NCBI RefSeq assembly: GCF_000421225.1
Contig: NZ_ATWL01000007.1
Coordinates: forward strand, 1 to 64,000
Reading direction: 5' to 3'
From: Ruania albidiflava DSM 18029
GTDB taxonomy: Bacteria > Actinomycetota > Actinomycetes > Actinomycetales > Beutenbergiaceae
DNA length: 64,000 nucleotides
Shown here: positions 36,106 through 43,807 of the stretch, piece after piece
How positions within the stretch are numbered: the stretch's first letter is position 1
How the letters are laid out: every line of letters starts with the position of its first letter
The notes under the pieces: generated by a model
Told to the model about the DNA's origin: nothing
The model's database searches: none
The model's input: only the letters and a program-made list of their open reading frames with translations
Position numbers and translations under genes: made by a program

Positions 36106-36548
36106 GAAGCCTCAGCCACCGGCTCGGCGTCCTCGTCCCTCGCGTCCTCGCGGGCCGAGGTGTCCTCGGTGGCCGCGTCCACCGCAGCCCAGGCGAGCAC
36201 TGTGCGCACGAACGAGGCCGGCCCGGCCGCCACGAACACCTGCGCGTCCTGGCTGCCCGGGTTGGTCAGCGACACCGCCTCGTCCTTGTCGATGAACGCC
36301 GCGTCCCCGGGGTAGACGTCGATCTGCTCCTCACCCTTGACGATCCGCACGAACCCGGCCACCGGGATGAGGATCACGTCCGAGCCGTGGTGGCGGTGCG
36401 GCGGCATCCCGGCGCCGGCAGGCACCGCCACCTTCAGCAGGCCCAGGTCGCCCGGGTCGTCCGCGTCACCGAAGAACACGCTGATCACCGGGCTGTCCGG
36501 CAGCGGGGGTTGGCGGACAGCGGCGTCGGCTGCGGTGCGTAGCTTCAT
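36102..36548 (-). CDS. Cupin-domain protein
   Basis: 148 residues. 'LKVAVPAGAGMPPHRHHGSDVILIPVAGFVRIVKGEEQIDVYPGDAAFIDKDEAVSLTN' is one cupin with the His-x-His-His motif 1 and a matching motif 2 that lacks the usual final His. A Glu/Asp/Ala-rich tail of about 30 residues follows. The start at 36548 has AGGAG seven bases upstream. It is first of a two-gene minus-strand unit and divergent from the ferredoxin gene, sharing a palindrome with it. Enzyme or sensor role is not known. Confidence 0.83.
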   Translation of the reverse strand: MKLRTAADAAVRQPPLPDSPVISVFFGDADDPGDLGLLKVAVPAGAGMPPHRHHGSDVILIPVAGFVRIVKGEEQIDVYPGDAAFIDKDEAVSLTNPGSQDAQVFVAAGPASFVRTVLAWAAVDAATEDTSAREDARDEDAEPVAEAS

Positions 36549-36581
36549 GAGGATCTCCTGAGGAATCGAGCGCTGGGCACT

Positions 36582-36610
36582 AGTTTGCACAACGACGAAT
36601 TGTGTAAACT
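36582..36610. promoter_or_regulatory. Inverted repeat between cupin and ferredoxin genes
   Basis: AGTTTGCACAA (36582-36592) and TTGTGTAAACT (36600-36610) form 11-bp arms with one mismatch around 7 bases. The right arm ends in TAAACT, a fair -10 element eight bases before the ferredoxin ATG, so the transcript may be leaderless. The site is central to the divergent region and suits the regulator encoded at 36971. Confidence 0.7.
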
Positions 36611-36617
36611 CTAGGAC

Positions 36618-36974
36618 ATGACATACGTGATCGGTCAACCCTGCGTCGACGTGATGGACCGGGCATGTGTGGACGAGTGCCCGGTGGACTGCATCTACGA
36701 GGGCGGGCGCTCGCTGTACATCCACCCGGACGAGTGTGTGGACTGCGGTGCGTGCGAGCCGGTGTGCCCGGTCGAGGCGATCTACTACGAGGACGACCTG
36801 CCCGGCGAGCTGGAACCCTACCTCGCCGACAATGACGCGTTCTTCTCCACGGTGCTGCCCGGCCGCAGCGAGCCGCTCGGCTCACCCGGCGGGGCTGCGA
36901 AGATCGGGCACCTCGGTGTGGACACCCCGCTGGTGGCCTCGGTGCCGCCGCAGGGCGAGGCGGCCGCTGGATGA
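36618..36974 (+). CDS. fdxA: 7Fe ferredoxin (FdxA type)
   Basis: 118 residues. Cys9, Cys17, Cys21 and Cys25 followed by Cys40, Cys43, Cys46 and Cys50 ('CVDVMDRACVDECPVDC' and 'CVDCGACEPVC') give the [3Fe-4S]/[4Fe-4S] pattern of FdxA. The N-terminus 'MTYVIGQPCVDVMD' is nearly invariant in the family. It is a low-potential electron carrier in the cytoplasm. Residues 85-118 are a variable tail. It overlaps the Cys-rich regulator gene by 4 bp, which ties iron-sulfur chemistry to that regulator. Confidence 0.93.
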   Translation: MTYVIGQPCVDVMDRACVDECPVDCIYEGGRSLYIHPDECVDCGACEPVCPVEAIYYEDDLPGELEPYLADNDAFFSTVLPGRSEPLGSPGGAAKIGHLGVDTPLVASVPPQGEAAAG

Positions 36975-37774
36975 GCATCCCACCACCGGAACCGGACGAG
37001 GGAGAGGTGCCGGTCTCCTCTCGCCGCCAGGAGGTGCTGCGGGCGCTCACCGACGCCCACCGCCCGCTGACCAGCGCCGAGATCGCCGACGCCCTGGGCG
37101 TGCACAAGAACACCGTCCGGTTCCACCTGGAGTCGCTGCTCGCGTCCGGGCAGGTGGAACGGGCAGCCCAGGTCCGCTCCGGACCGGGCCGCCCCGCCCA
37201 GGCGTTCCGTGCGGTGCGCGGGATGGACCCCGGCGGCCCGAGGTTCTACCAGCTGCTCGCGGGGGTGCTCTCCGATGCGCTGCTCGCCGATCCGGACGGC
37301 CCGGAGCGCGCCACAGAGGCGGGTCGGCGGTGGGGACACCGCCTGGCCGCCACCTCCGCCGACCCGATCACTGCTGTCAGCGAGGCCGTGGACCGGCTCG
37401 TCGACCTGCTGGATGCCTATGGGTTCGCTCCCGAGCGTGACGGCGGAGCTCACCGGGGTGGTCAGTGTGAGCCTGCCGTAGCAGCAGAGTCCGACGGCGG
37501 AGCTCACCGGGATGCCGCGGGCACCGGTGGCGTAGCGGCTCGCCCGGGCGAGCGGGGCGAGCCGGTACCGCCGCTGAGCGTGCGGCACTGCCCGTTCCTG
37601 GAGCTGGCCGACGCGCACCAGCGGATAGTCTGCCCGGTGCACCTGGGCCTGATGCGCGGTGCGCTGGAGGCCTGGGGTGCGCCCGTGCAGGCCGACGCCC
37701 TGGACCCGTTCGTCGAACCTGACCGATGCCTGGTGCACCTGAGCACCACCCCCCAGACGCAGACCGGAGCGTGA
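36971..37774 (+). CDS. HTH regulator with C-terminal cysteine cluster (SufR-like)
   Basis: 267 residues. 'RQEVLRALTDAHRPLTSAEIADALGVHKNTVRFHLESLLASGQVERA' is a winged helix of the ArsR/DeoR-like type. The C-terminal part has Cys-Pro-Phe, a second Cys-Pro-Val-His 14 residues on, and a third Cys near the end, resembling the Fe-S-binding region of SufR-type repressors. An unusual Gly/Ala/His-rich insert between the domains (about residues 155-195) contains an 18-residue-period repeat. It likely senses Fe-S status, iron or NO and controls the divergent cupin genes and its own operon. Ligand and targets are inferred. ATG 36971 overlaps the ferredoxin stop. Confidence 0.82.
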   Translation: MSIPPPEPDEGEVPVSSRRQEVLRALTDAHRPLTSAEIADALGVHKNTVRFHLESLLASGQVERAAQVRSGPGRPAQAFRAVRGMDPGGPRFYQLLAGVLSDALLADPDGPERATEAGRRWGHRLAATSADPITAVSEAVDRLVDLLDAYGFAPERDGGAHRGGQCEPAVAAESDGGAHRDAAGTGGVAARPGERGEPVPPLSVRHCPFLELADAHQRIVCPVHLGLMRGALEAWGAPVQADALDPFVEPDRCLVHLSTTPQTQTGA

Positions 37775-37776
37775 CG

Positions 37777-38106
37777 ATGCAAGCAGACAACCTCACCGAC
37801 GTCGCCACCGCCCAGGTGGCTGCCGCACGTGCGGCGGGCAGCGGACGCAGCACGCACACCGTGGTCGGCGGGCAGGGACGCACCCTGCGGCAGGCGGTGA
37901 TGGCGCTCGCTGCCGGGCACGGCCTCGGGGAGCACGAGAGCCCCAAGGAGGCCACGCTGCAGGTGCTCGTCGGCCGGGTGCGGCTCACCGCCGGGGAGGA
38001 TGCCTGGGAGGGGTCGGCCGGGGACCACCTGGTCATCCCGGACCGGCGCCACGACCTGCTCGCGCTGGAGGACGCCGCCGTGCTGCTCACCCTGGTCACC
38101 GGCTGA
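37777..38106 (+). CDS. Small cupin protein
   Basis: 109 residues, one cupin barrel: 'RQAVMALAAGHGLGEHESPKEATLQVLVGRVRLTAGEDAWEGSAGDHLVIPDRRHDLLALEDAAVLLT'. Motif 1 has Glu-His in place of His-x-His, motif 2 retains His in 'PDRRHDL'. Members of this group ('LGEHESP' type) are annotated as LuxR-like or cupin regulators of unknown role. It starts 2 bp after the regulator stop and ends by sharing one base with the next gene, so it is in the ferredoxin operon. Confidence 0.82.
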   Translation: MQADNLTDVATAQVAAARAAGSGRSTHTVVGGQGRTLRQAVMALAAGHGLGEHESPKEATLQVLVGRVRLTAGEDAWEGSAGDHLVIPDRRHDLLALEDAAVLLTLVTG

Positions 38107-38615
38107 TGACCCTCTCCCCACCTCGACCGGGTGCGCAGACCCTGCCCGGGCGAGCGGCGCCGTCGTGGGCACTGATCGCCGCCGGCTACCTGTGCATCGT
38201 GGCCGGCGGTCTGGTGGCCGCGGTCACCGGACCGCTCGACCTGGTCCACGGCAGCTGGGCCGCCGCCTACCTGGTGCTGGTCGGCGGGATCGGCCAGCTG
38301 GCGCTCGGCTGGGTGCCCGGTGTGCTCGCTCGCCCCACCGACGGCAGGAGCGCGTGGGCCGTGCTGCTCGCCTGGAACCTCGGCAACGCCGCGGTGATCG
38401 CCGGCACGCTCACCGACCGCACGCTCGGTGTGGACGTGGGCAGCGCGCTGCTCGTGCTCGCGCTGCTGCTCGCCCTGGTGGCCCTGTCCGGCTGGCGCAG
38501 CGAGGTGCGGGCACAGGACCGGTGGCGGCGCCTGCTCGGCTGGGGCTACCTCGGCCTGCTGGTGCTGCTGGTGGTGAGCATCCCCGTGGGGATCGTGCTC
38601 GCGCACCTGCGCTGA
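38106..38615 (+). CDS. Multi-pass membrane protein of unknown function
   Basis: 169 residues with about five hydrophobic segments (about 21-41, 49-70, 82-102, 109-127, 145-165). 'WNLGNAAVIAGTLTDRTLGVDVGSALLVLALLLALVALSG' is the clearest pair of helices. I recognise no family. As the last gene of the fdxA-regulator-cupin operon, coupled to the cupin gene by a one-base overlap, it is probably part of the same redox or nitrogen-oxide response. Confidence 0.75.
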   Translation: MTLSPPRPGAQTLPGRAAPSWALIAAGYLCIVAGGLVAAVTGPLDLVHGSWAAAYLVLVGGIGQLALGWVPGVLARPTDGRSAWAVLLAWNLGNAAVIAGTLTDRTLGVDVGSALLVLALLLALVALSGWRSEVRAQDRWRRLLGWGYLGLLVLLVVSIPVGIVLAHLR

Positions 38616-38650
38616 GTCCTCCCGCTGGTCGGCACAACCGCGCGATCGCA

Positions 38651-40252
38651 TCAGCCGGCTGCGCCGGGCGAGCTGAGCACGTGGTGCGCCCCCTTCTCGC
38701 CGATCATGATCGAGGTGGCCTGGGTGTTGCCCGAGATCAACGTGGGCATGATCGAGGCGTCGATCACACGCAGGCCCTGCAGACCATGCACTTTCAGATC
38801 CGTGTCCACCACTGCCATGGGATCGGAACCCATCTTGCAGGTGCCGACCGGGTGGTAGTCGGTCTTGGCCCACTTTCGGACGTAGTCCCGCTTCTGCGCA
38901 TCGGTCTGCACCGCGGCGCCGGGCATGTGCTCACTCTTTACGAACGGTGCAAAGGCGCGGGTAGCGAGCATCTCGCGCCCCCACTCGAAAGCCTCCAGAG
39001 ACAGCTTCCAGTCGTAGGGATCGTCCAGGAAGTTGGGGTCGATGTTCGGGTCCGCAGTGGGATCGGACGAGGCGAGCGTGACCTCCCCGATGCTGCGCGG
39101 GCGTAGGTGGCAGGTGTTGATCGTGAACCCGTGCCCGCGGACGCGCTGGCGGCCGTGGTCGATCACAAAGGCCGGCAGGATGTGCATCTGGATGTCGGGT
39201 GTTTCAGGATTCTCGCTGCTTCGCACGAACATCCCTGCCTCGCACACCGTCGCGGTGGCAGGTCCTGTCCGGTTCATCAGGTACTGGAACCCGGCGCCGA
39301 GCATCTTCAGCGGACGGTCGGACTCGTTGTAGCTGACCGGCGTGGACCGGGCCGTCAGGTAGACGTCCATGTGGTCCTGAAGGTTCTTGCCGACCCCGGG
39401 AAGGTCATGTACTGCCTCGATGCCCAGTGCCTCGAGCTCCGCGGCAGGTCCGATCCCGGAGAGCAGCAGCAACCGGGGGGAGTTGATGGCGCCGCTGGAC
39501 AGGATCACCTCCCGGTTGGCATAAGCGATGCGCGGTTCTCCCTTGCGCAGGTACTCCAGGCCGATCACACGGCCGTTCTCGACGATCAGGCGGGTGCCCT
39601 GGGAGCGGCTGGAGATGGTGAGGTTGGGTCGGTTCCGCGCCGGACGGAGGTAGGCGGTGGCTGCGCTCTCGCGGCGGTGGTTCCGCTGGGTGACGTCGTA
39701 GTAGCCCACGCCGTCCTGGCTGGCACCGTTGAAGTCGTGGTTGTACGGAAGACCGAGCTCCTGGGCGGCCCGCACGTAGGCCTTGCTCAGCTCGTTGTGA
39801 GCGGCCTGCTCGGTGACGTTCATCGGCCCGCCTGAGCCGTGGTACCGGTCATTGAGCCGCTCGTTGTTCTCCGCCTTGCGGAAGAAAGGCAGTACGTCCT
39901 CGTAGCCCCAGTCCGCGTTGCCGAGGGACTTCCACATCTCGTAGTCGGAGGCAGCACCGCGGATGTAGATCATCGCGTTGATCGAGGTGCTTCCACCCAG
40001 GGTGCGGCCCTGCGGGTAGTGCATCCGGCGGTTGTTGAGTTGCTTCTGCGGGATGGTGGAGAAGCCCCAGTTGACATCCGGGGTGGTGAGCTTGGTGAAC
40101 CCCATCGGGAGGTGGATGAGCGGGTTCCAGTCCCGGCCACCAGCCTCGAGGAGGAGCACGGAGCTGTCGGGGTCCTCACTGAGCCGAGAGGCTACTGGCG
40201 ACCCGGCAGCACCGGCACCCACTACGATGTAGTCAAAGCGATCGATAGTCAT
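38651..40252 (-). CDS. GMC-family FAD alcohol dehydrogenase (choline-dehydrogenase-like)
   Basis: 533 residues. 'YIVVGAGAAGSPVASRLSEDPDSSVLLLEAGG' is the FAD Rossmann motif, 'YPQGRTLGGSTSINAMIYIRG' is GMC signature 1, 'GAINSPRLLLLSGIGP' signature 2, and 'TDYHPVGTCKMG' plus 'ISGNTQATSIMIGE' hold the catalytic His and Asn. It oxidises a primary or secondary alcohol to a carbonyl. Sequence resembles choline and alkanol dehydrogenases, but context with a sugar-type importer makes the substrate uncertain. ATG 40252 has AAGGA upstream. It ends the minus-strand transport operon. Confidence 0.92.
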   Translation of the reverse strand: MTIDRFDYIVVGAGAAGSPVASRLSEDPDSSVLLLEAGGRDWNPLIHLPMGFTKLTTPDVNWGFSTIPQKQLNNRRMHYPQGRTLGGSTSINAMIYIRGAASDYEMWKSLGNADWGYEDVLPFFRKAENNERLNDRYHGSGGPMNVTEQAAHNELSKAYVRAAQELGLPYNHDFNGASQDGVGYYDVTQRNHRRESAATAYLRPARNRPNLTISSRSQGTRLIVENGRVIGLEYLRKGEPRIAYANREVILSSGAINSPRLLLLSGIGPAAELEALGIEAVHDLPGVGKNLQDHMDVYLTARSTPVSYNESDRPLKMLGAGFQYLMNRTGPATATVCEAGMFVRSSENPETPDIQMHILPAFVIDHGRQRVRGHGFTINTCHLRPRSIGEVTLASSDPTADPNIDPNFLDDPYDWKLSLEAFEWGREMLATRAFAPFVKSEHMPGAAVQTDAQKRDYVRKWAKTDYHPVGTCKMGSDPMAVVDTDLKVHGLQGLRVIDASIMPTLISGNTQATSIMIGEKGAHHVLSSPGAAG

Positions 40253-40300
40253 GGACGAATCCTTCAGTGTGCGGGGTGGCTACTGCGTTCTGAGGGGTCG

Positions 40301-41179
40301 CTACTTGACGGCCCCCGCGGTCAGGCCGCGGACGAAGTACTTGCCGAGGAAGAGGTACATGAGCACGGTCGGCAGGGCCACCAGGACGGCACCGGCCATG
40401 AGTTGGGAGTAGTCCACGGTCGTGGTGCCGATCATGTTGTTGAGCGTGACTGTTGCCGGCCAGGCTTCCGGCGAGGTGAAGATCAGCCCGAACAGGAAGT
40501 CGTTCCAGATGTTCGTCGTCTGGAAGATGCCAGCAACCACGAAGCCGGGCACCGACAGCGGGAGGATCACCTTGGTGTAGGTGGAGAAGACGCCGCACCC
40601 GTCGAGCGATGCTGCCTCCATCAGCGCGTCCGGGACCACGATGTAGTAGTTCCGGAAGACCAGGGTGGTGATCGGGATGCCGTAGATGATGTGCACCACG
40701 ATCAACCCGACCAGCGAGCCCTGCAGCCCGATCGTGGACAGGAACTGGAACATCGGGATGATGATCGCCTGGAACGGGATGAACATACCGATCAGCAGGA
40801 GAATGAAGAGGACGTTCGCGCCGCGGAACCGGATCTTGCTGAGCAGATAGCCGTTGAACGATCCGATCAGGCACGAGATCGCCGCCGCAGGGATCGTGAT
40901 CTGCAGCGAGTTGAGCAGGCTGCCGTGCAGCAGCTCCCAGGCTTCGGCGAACGAGTCGAGGTTCGCCTCCGAGGGGAAGGTGAGGAAGAAGCCGGGGCTA
41001 CCGTCCTCGCCGGACAGTGCAGTGGTGAGGATGACGTAGAGCGGCACCAGCATCGCGAGCGAACCGAGCGTGCAGAGCACGAGCACGGCCCAGCCGCCGC
41101 GAGTCCTGGGCCAGCGCCTCTCCGAGCGGATACGACGGCGTCGTGCTGGCTCGGCCGTGGAGATGGTCGGGGCTGACAT
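40301..41179 (-). CDS. Carbohydrate ABC transporter permease (MalG type)
   Basis: 292 residues with six transmembrane helices. The EAA-like cytoplasmic loop 'DALMEAASLDGCGVFSTYTKVILPLSVPGFVVAGIFQTTNIWNDFLF' is typical of the CUT1 MalG subfamily. N-terminal 'RRRRIRSERRWPRTRGGW' is a basic cytoplasmic lead. It pairs with the upstream MalF-type permease; its start overlaps that gene's stop by one base. No ATPase is encoded in this cluster, so a shared MsiK-like ATPase elsewhere must energise import, which is common in actinobacteria. Confidence 0.93.
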   Translation of the reverse strand: MSAPTISTAEPARRRRIRSERRWPRTRGGWAVLVLCTLGSLAMLVPLYVILTTALSGEDGSPGFFLTFPSEANLDSFAEAWELLHGSLLNSLQITIPAAAISCLIGSFNGYLLSKIRFRGANVLFILLLIGMFIPFQAIIIPMFQFLSTIGLQGSLVGLIVVHIIYGIPITTLVFRNYYIVVPDALMEAASLDGCGVFSTYTKVILPLSVPGFVVAGIFQTTNIWNDFLFGLIFTSPEAWPATVTLNNMIGTTTVDYSQLMAGAVLVALPTVLMYLFLGKYFVRGLTAGAVK

Positions 41180-42207
41180 CAGGAGTCTCCTCCTCTGCGG
41201 TAGCTCCGGATGAGGTAGGGCACCACGAACACCAGGGTCATCACCAGGAGCACCATCGAGGCGGCCGACGCCTTGTCATAGCGGCTTCCGAGGTAGTCGT
41301 AGATGTAGATGCCGGGCACGTCTGTGACGAATCCGGGTCCGGAACCGGACATCGCCACCACCAGGTCGAACATCTTCAGGGCGACGTGCAGCAGGAGGAC
41401 GAGCGCGGTGATCGTCGACGGCTTCAGCTGGGGCAGCACGACGTGCCGGAGTCGTTTCCAGACCCCTGCGCCGTCGAGCTGGGCGGCCTCGAGGTGCTCC
41501 TCCGGGATGGAGCCCAAGCCAGCGAGGTAGATCGCCATCGCGAAGCCCATCAGCTGCCAGGCTGCCGCCAGGACGATGGGGATCAGCGCCACCGGGATGC
41601 CCAGCTCGATCTTCAGTGGACCGGCTCCGGTCGGGTTGTTCAGTGCGAGCAGGATGCTGGTGTCGGTGGTCCAGCCCGGAGGGTTCTCGATGCCGAACCA
41701 GCGCAGGATCTCGTTCACGCCAGTGTTCGGGTTGAAGATCCAGCGCCAAGCAACACCGGTGACGATGAACGAGAGTGCGTACGGAAGCATGAAGACCGCG
41801 CGGAACAGGCCTCTTCCCACTGCCACGTGGTGGATCAGCAGCGCCGCTACCAGGCCGGCGATCACCGCCACCGCCAGGAACAGCACCGTGAAGACGACGA
41901 CGTTACGGATGTCCGCCTGGAACCGCATCTCCTCAGCGAGCTTGGAGTAGGTCGACCACCACGGGCTCTGCAACGTGAGGTCGCGGCTGGTGCCGATCCG
42001 CCAGTTGGAGAAGGAGATGTACAGCGTCGTCCCGATGAACAGGTAGACGAAGAAGAAGCTGATCAGCAGGCTCGGCGCGAACAGCAGGCGAGCATGCCGG
42101 GCACGGGCGAGAGTGTGCTTGGAGTGCTTGAACGTCTCGCGCGGGCCCCGGCCCCGGCCTGGGGCGCGCTCGGGCGCCGCCAGGCCGGTGGTGGGGGGAG
42201 CAGTCAT
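41179..42207 (-). CDS. Carbohydrate ABC transporter permease (MalF type)
   Basis: 342 residues, six core helices. 'EEHLEAAQLDGAGVWKRLRHVVLPQLKPSTITALVLLLHVALKMFDLVVAMSGSGPG' is the CUT1 EAA loop. A basic stretch ('KHSKHTLARARHARLL') precedes helix 1. It forms the translocation channel with the MalG-type subunit. The start at 42207 is 50 bp downstream of the binding-protein stop. Substrate specificity cannot be read from the permeases. Confidence 0.93.
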   Translation of the reverse strand: MTAPPTTGLAAPERAPGRGRGPRETFKHSKHTLARARHARLLFAPSLLISFFFVYLFIGTTLYISFSNWRIGTSRDLTLQSPWWSTYSKLAEEMRFQADIRNVVVFTVLFLAVAVIAGLVAALLIHHVAVGRGLFRAVFMLPYALSFIVTGVAWRWIFNPNTGVNEILRWFGIENPPGWTTDTSILLALNNPTGAGPLKIELGIPVALIPIVLAAAWQLMGFAMAIYLAGLGSIPEEHLEAAQLDGAGVWKRLRHVVLPQLKPSTITALVLLLHVALKMFDLVVAMSGSGPGFVTDVPGIYIYDYLGSRYDKASAASMVLLVMTLVFVVPYLIRSYRRGGDS

Positions 42208-42257
42208 GGGAAGACCCTTCGACTCGAGGGCGGTGTCGAGCTCTCGGCTGAGCGGGC

Positions 42258-43550
42258 TCAGTCGAGCTGGCTCTGCTGGGCAGCAGCCATCGTGGAGATG
42301 AAGGCGTCCACGTTGGTGTTGCCGTTGAACGCGGTCACAGCGTCGGCGTACTCCTGGGAGAGCTCGGCGGTGGTCACCTGCCCGTGCGCGAGCGACGAGA
42401 CGATCGGCAGGCTCTGGAAGTCTTCGGCTGCGGACTGCTGGTAGTCCGAGAGGACGGAGACGTCCGCGGTGCTCAGCGCCGGGATCGACCCCTTCTCGAC
42501 CGCGAAGTCAGTCTGCACCTGCGGATCCATGACCGTGGTCAGCCACAGCTCGGCGGCCCCCTCGTTCGAGATGTTGTCCGCTGGGAGGGAGAAGCCGTCG
42601 CCCACGTAGACGAACGTGGGCTGGGTGGACGGGAACGGCACCCAGGCGAAGTCGTCGCTGGGTTCGTTGCCTGCGTTGACCAGCTCGCCGTAGGCCCAGT
42701 CGCCCATGAGGGTCACGGCACAGTCACCGTCCGCCATCTTTAGTGCGGCCTCGTCCCAGGTCAGGGCCGAGTGGTCGGAGTTGGCCAGCTCGAGCAGGTG
42801 TCCGTACGTCTCCACCGCGGTGCGTACGTCTGGAGAGTCGAACGGGTACTCGCCGGTGAACAGGCCATTCCAGTTCTCCGGTCCGATGCTGGAGATGATG
42901 ATCGACTCCAGCAGCTGACCAGCGGCAAAGATGTCCTTGTCGCCCAGGCACACCGCGGTCGTGCCGGAGGCGTCCACCTCTTCCAGCGCAGAGACCAGGT
43001 CGTCCAGGCTGTCCTCGGCGTCGATGCTCACGCCCGCGTCATCCAGCACAGACGGGTTGGTCCAGAGCACGTTTCCGCGGTGTACACCGACTGGCACCGT
43101 GTAGTACGCGTCATCGACCTGCTGCAGCGCCGCGAGGTCGGCGGGCATCTGACCCGCCCAGCCGTTCTCCTCCCAGAGGTCCGAGACATCGGCGACGTTG
43201 CCGCCGGCGACGTAGCTGGTCAGCTCACCGTCCGGGTGCAGCTGCCAGGAGTCCGGCGGGTCGCCAGCCTGCAGGCGGGCGTTGAGGGCCTGCTTGGCGT
43301 TCGACCCGCCACCGCCGGAGACAGCCGCATTGACCACGTCCAGGCCGGGGTCCTGTTCCTGTACGGCATCGAAGAGCACTTGAAGGGCCGCGGCCTCGGA
43401 GCCCGACGTCCACCAGGAGACGATCTCGAGCGTGTCGCCGCCACTGCCTCCCTCGCTGTCGGCCTCGGAGGTGTTCGCGGCGCAGGCTGCGACCGACATC
43501 GACAGCAGAGCTGCTGTTCCCAGTAGTGCGGGGATTCTGCGGTTGATCAT
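42258..43550 (-). CDS. Carbohydrate ABC transporter, substrate-binding lipoprotein
   Basis: 430 residues. 'MINRRIPALLGTAALLSMSVAACAANT' is a lipoprotein signal with lipobox VAAC. The mature protein has the extracellular solute-binding family 1 pattern: 'LEIVSWWTSGSEAAALQVLFDAVQEQDPGLDVVNAAVSGGG' and 'MADGDCAVTLMGDWAYGELV'. Members bind sugars, polyols or oligosaccharides. AAAGGAG precedes ATG 43550 with good spacing. It heads the minus-strand operon, and its promoter region holds two of the three AGATCGATCT palindromes. Confidence 0.93.
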   Translation of the reverse strand: MINRRIPALLGTAALLSMSVAACAANTSEADSEGGSGGDTLEIVSWWTSGSEAAALQVLFDAVQEQDPGLDVVNAAVSGGGGSNAKQALNARLQAGDPPDSWQLHPDGELTSYVAGGNVADVSDLWEENGWAGQMPADLAALQQVDDAYYTVPVGVHRGNVLWTNPSVLDDAGVSIDAEDSLDDLVSALEEVDASGTTAVCLGDKDIFAAGQLLESIIISSIGPENWNGLFTGEYPFDSPDVRTAVETYGHLLELANSDHSALTWDEAALKMADGDCAVTLMGDWAYGELVNAGNEPSDDFAWVPFPSTQPTFVYVGDGFSLPADNISNEGAAELWLTTVMDPQVQTDFAVEKGSIPALSTADVSVLSDYQQSAAEDFQSLPIVSSLAHGQVTTAELSQEYADAVTAFNGNTNVDAFISTMAAAQQSQLD

Positions 43551-43607
43551 GGCTTCTCCTTTGAGCTGCGTGCGGATCTGGGGATCGTCGGGCGCATCGA
43601 CCAATGT

Positions 43608-43741
43608 AGATCGATCTTATAGTAGATCGATCTTATGAAAGCACACTCGAGCAGGTCTGCCAAGCAGTCGAGGGGCCGTGATGCCATAAAACCGCGGAGA
43701 ATAGCGGGAATGTTCCGATGAGATCATTGGTAGATCGATCT
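43608..43741. promoter_or_regulatory. Three AGATCGATCT operators of the LacI divergon
   Basis: Perfect 10-bp palindromes lie at 43608-43617, 43624-43633 and 43732-43741. The first two are 16 bp apart near the transport-operon promoter; the third, 108 bp on, is 66 bp before the LacI start. Each is preceded by T. Symmetry and position suit LacI dimers, and the two ends could be joined by a DNA loop. The remainder of this 257-bp gap shows no gene. Confidence 0.78.
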
Positions 43742-43807
43742 GACGATGTTTGCTACCGTGAAGACGACAGGCCGATAACGAGCTGCTCGACCAACGAAGG
43801 GGCTGTA

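Noticed and set aside
36971-37774. Plain ArsR repressor for arsenic
   Set aside because: No arsenic-resistance gene is adjacent, the length is more than twice that of ArsR, and the Cys cluster is in a C-terminal domain as in SufR-like proteins.
39839-41176. Plus-strand open frame of 445 codons
   Set aside because: Antisense to the GMC and MalG genes; His/Gln/Glu-rich with no domain.
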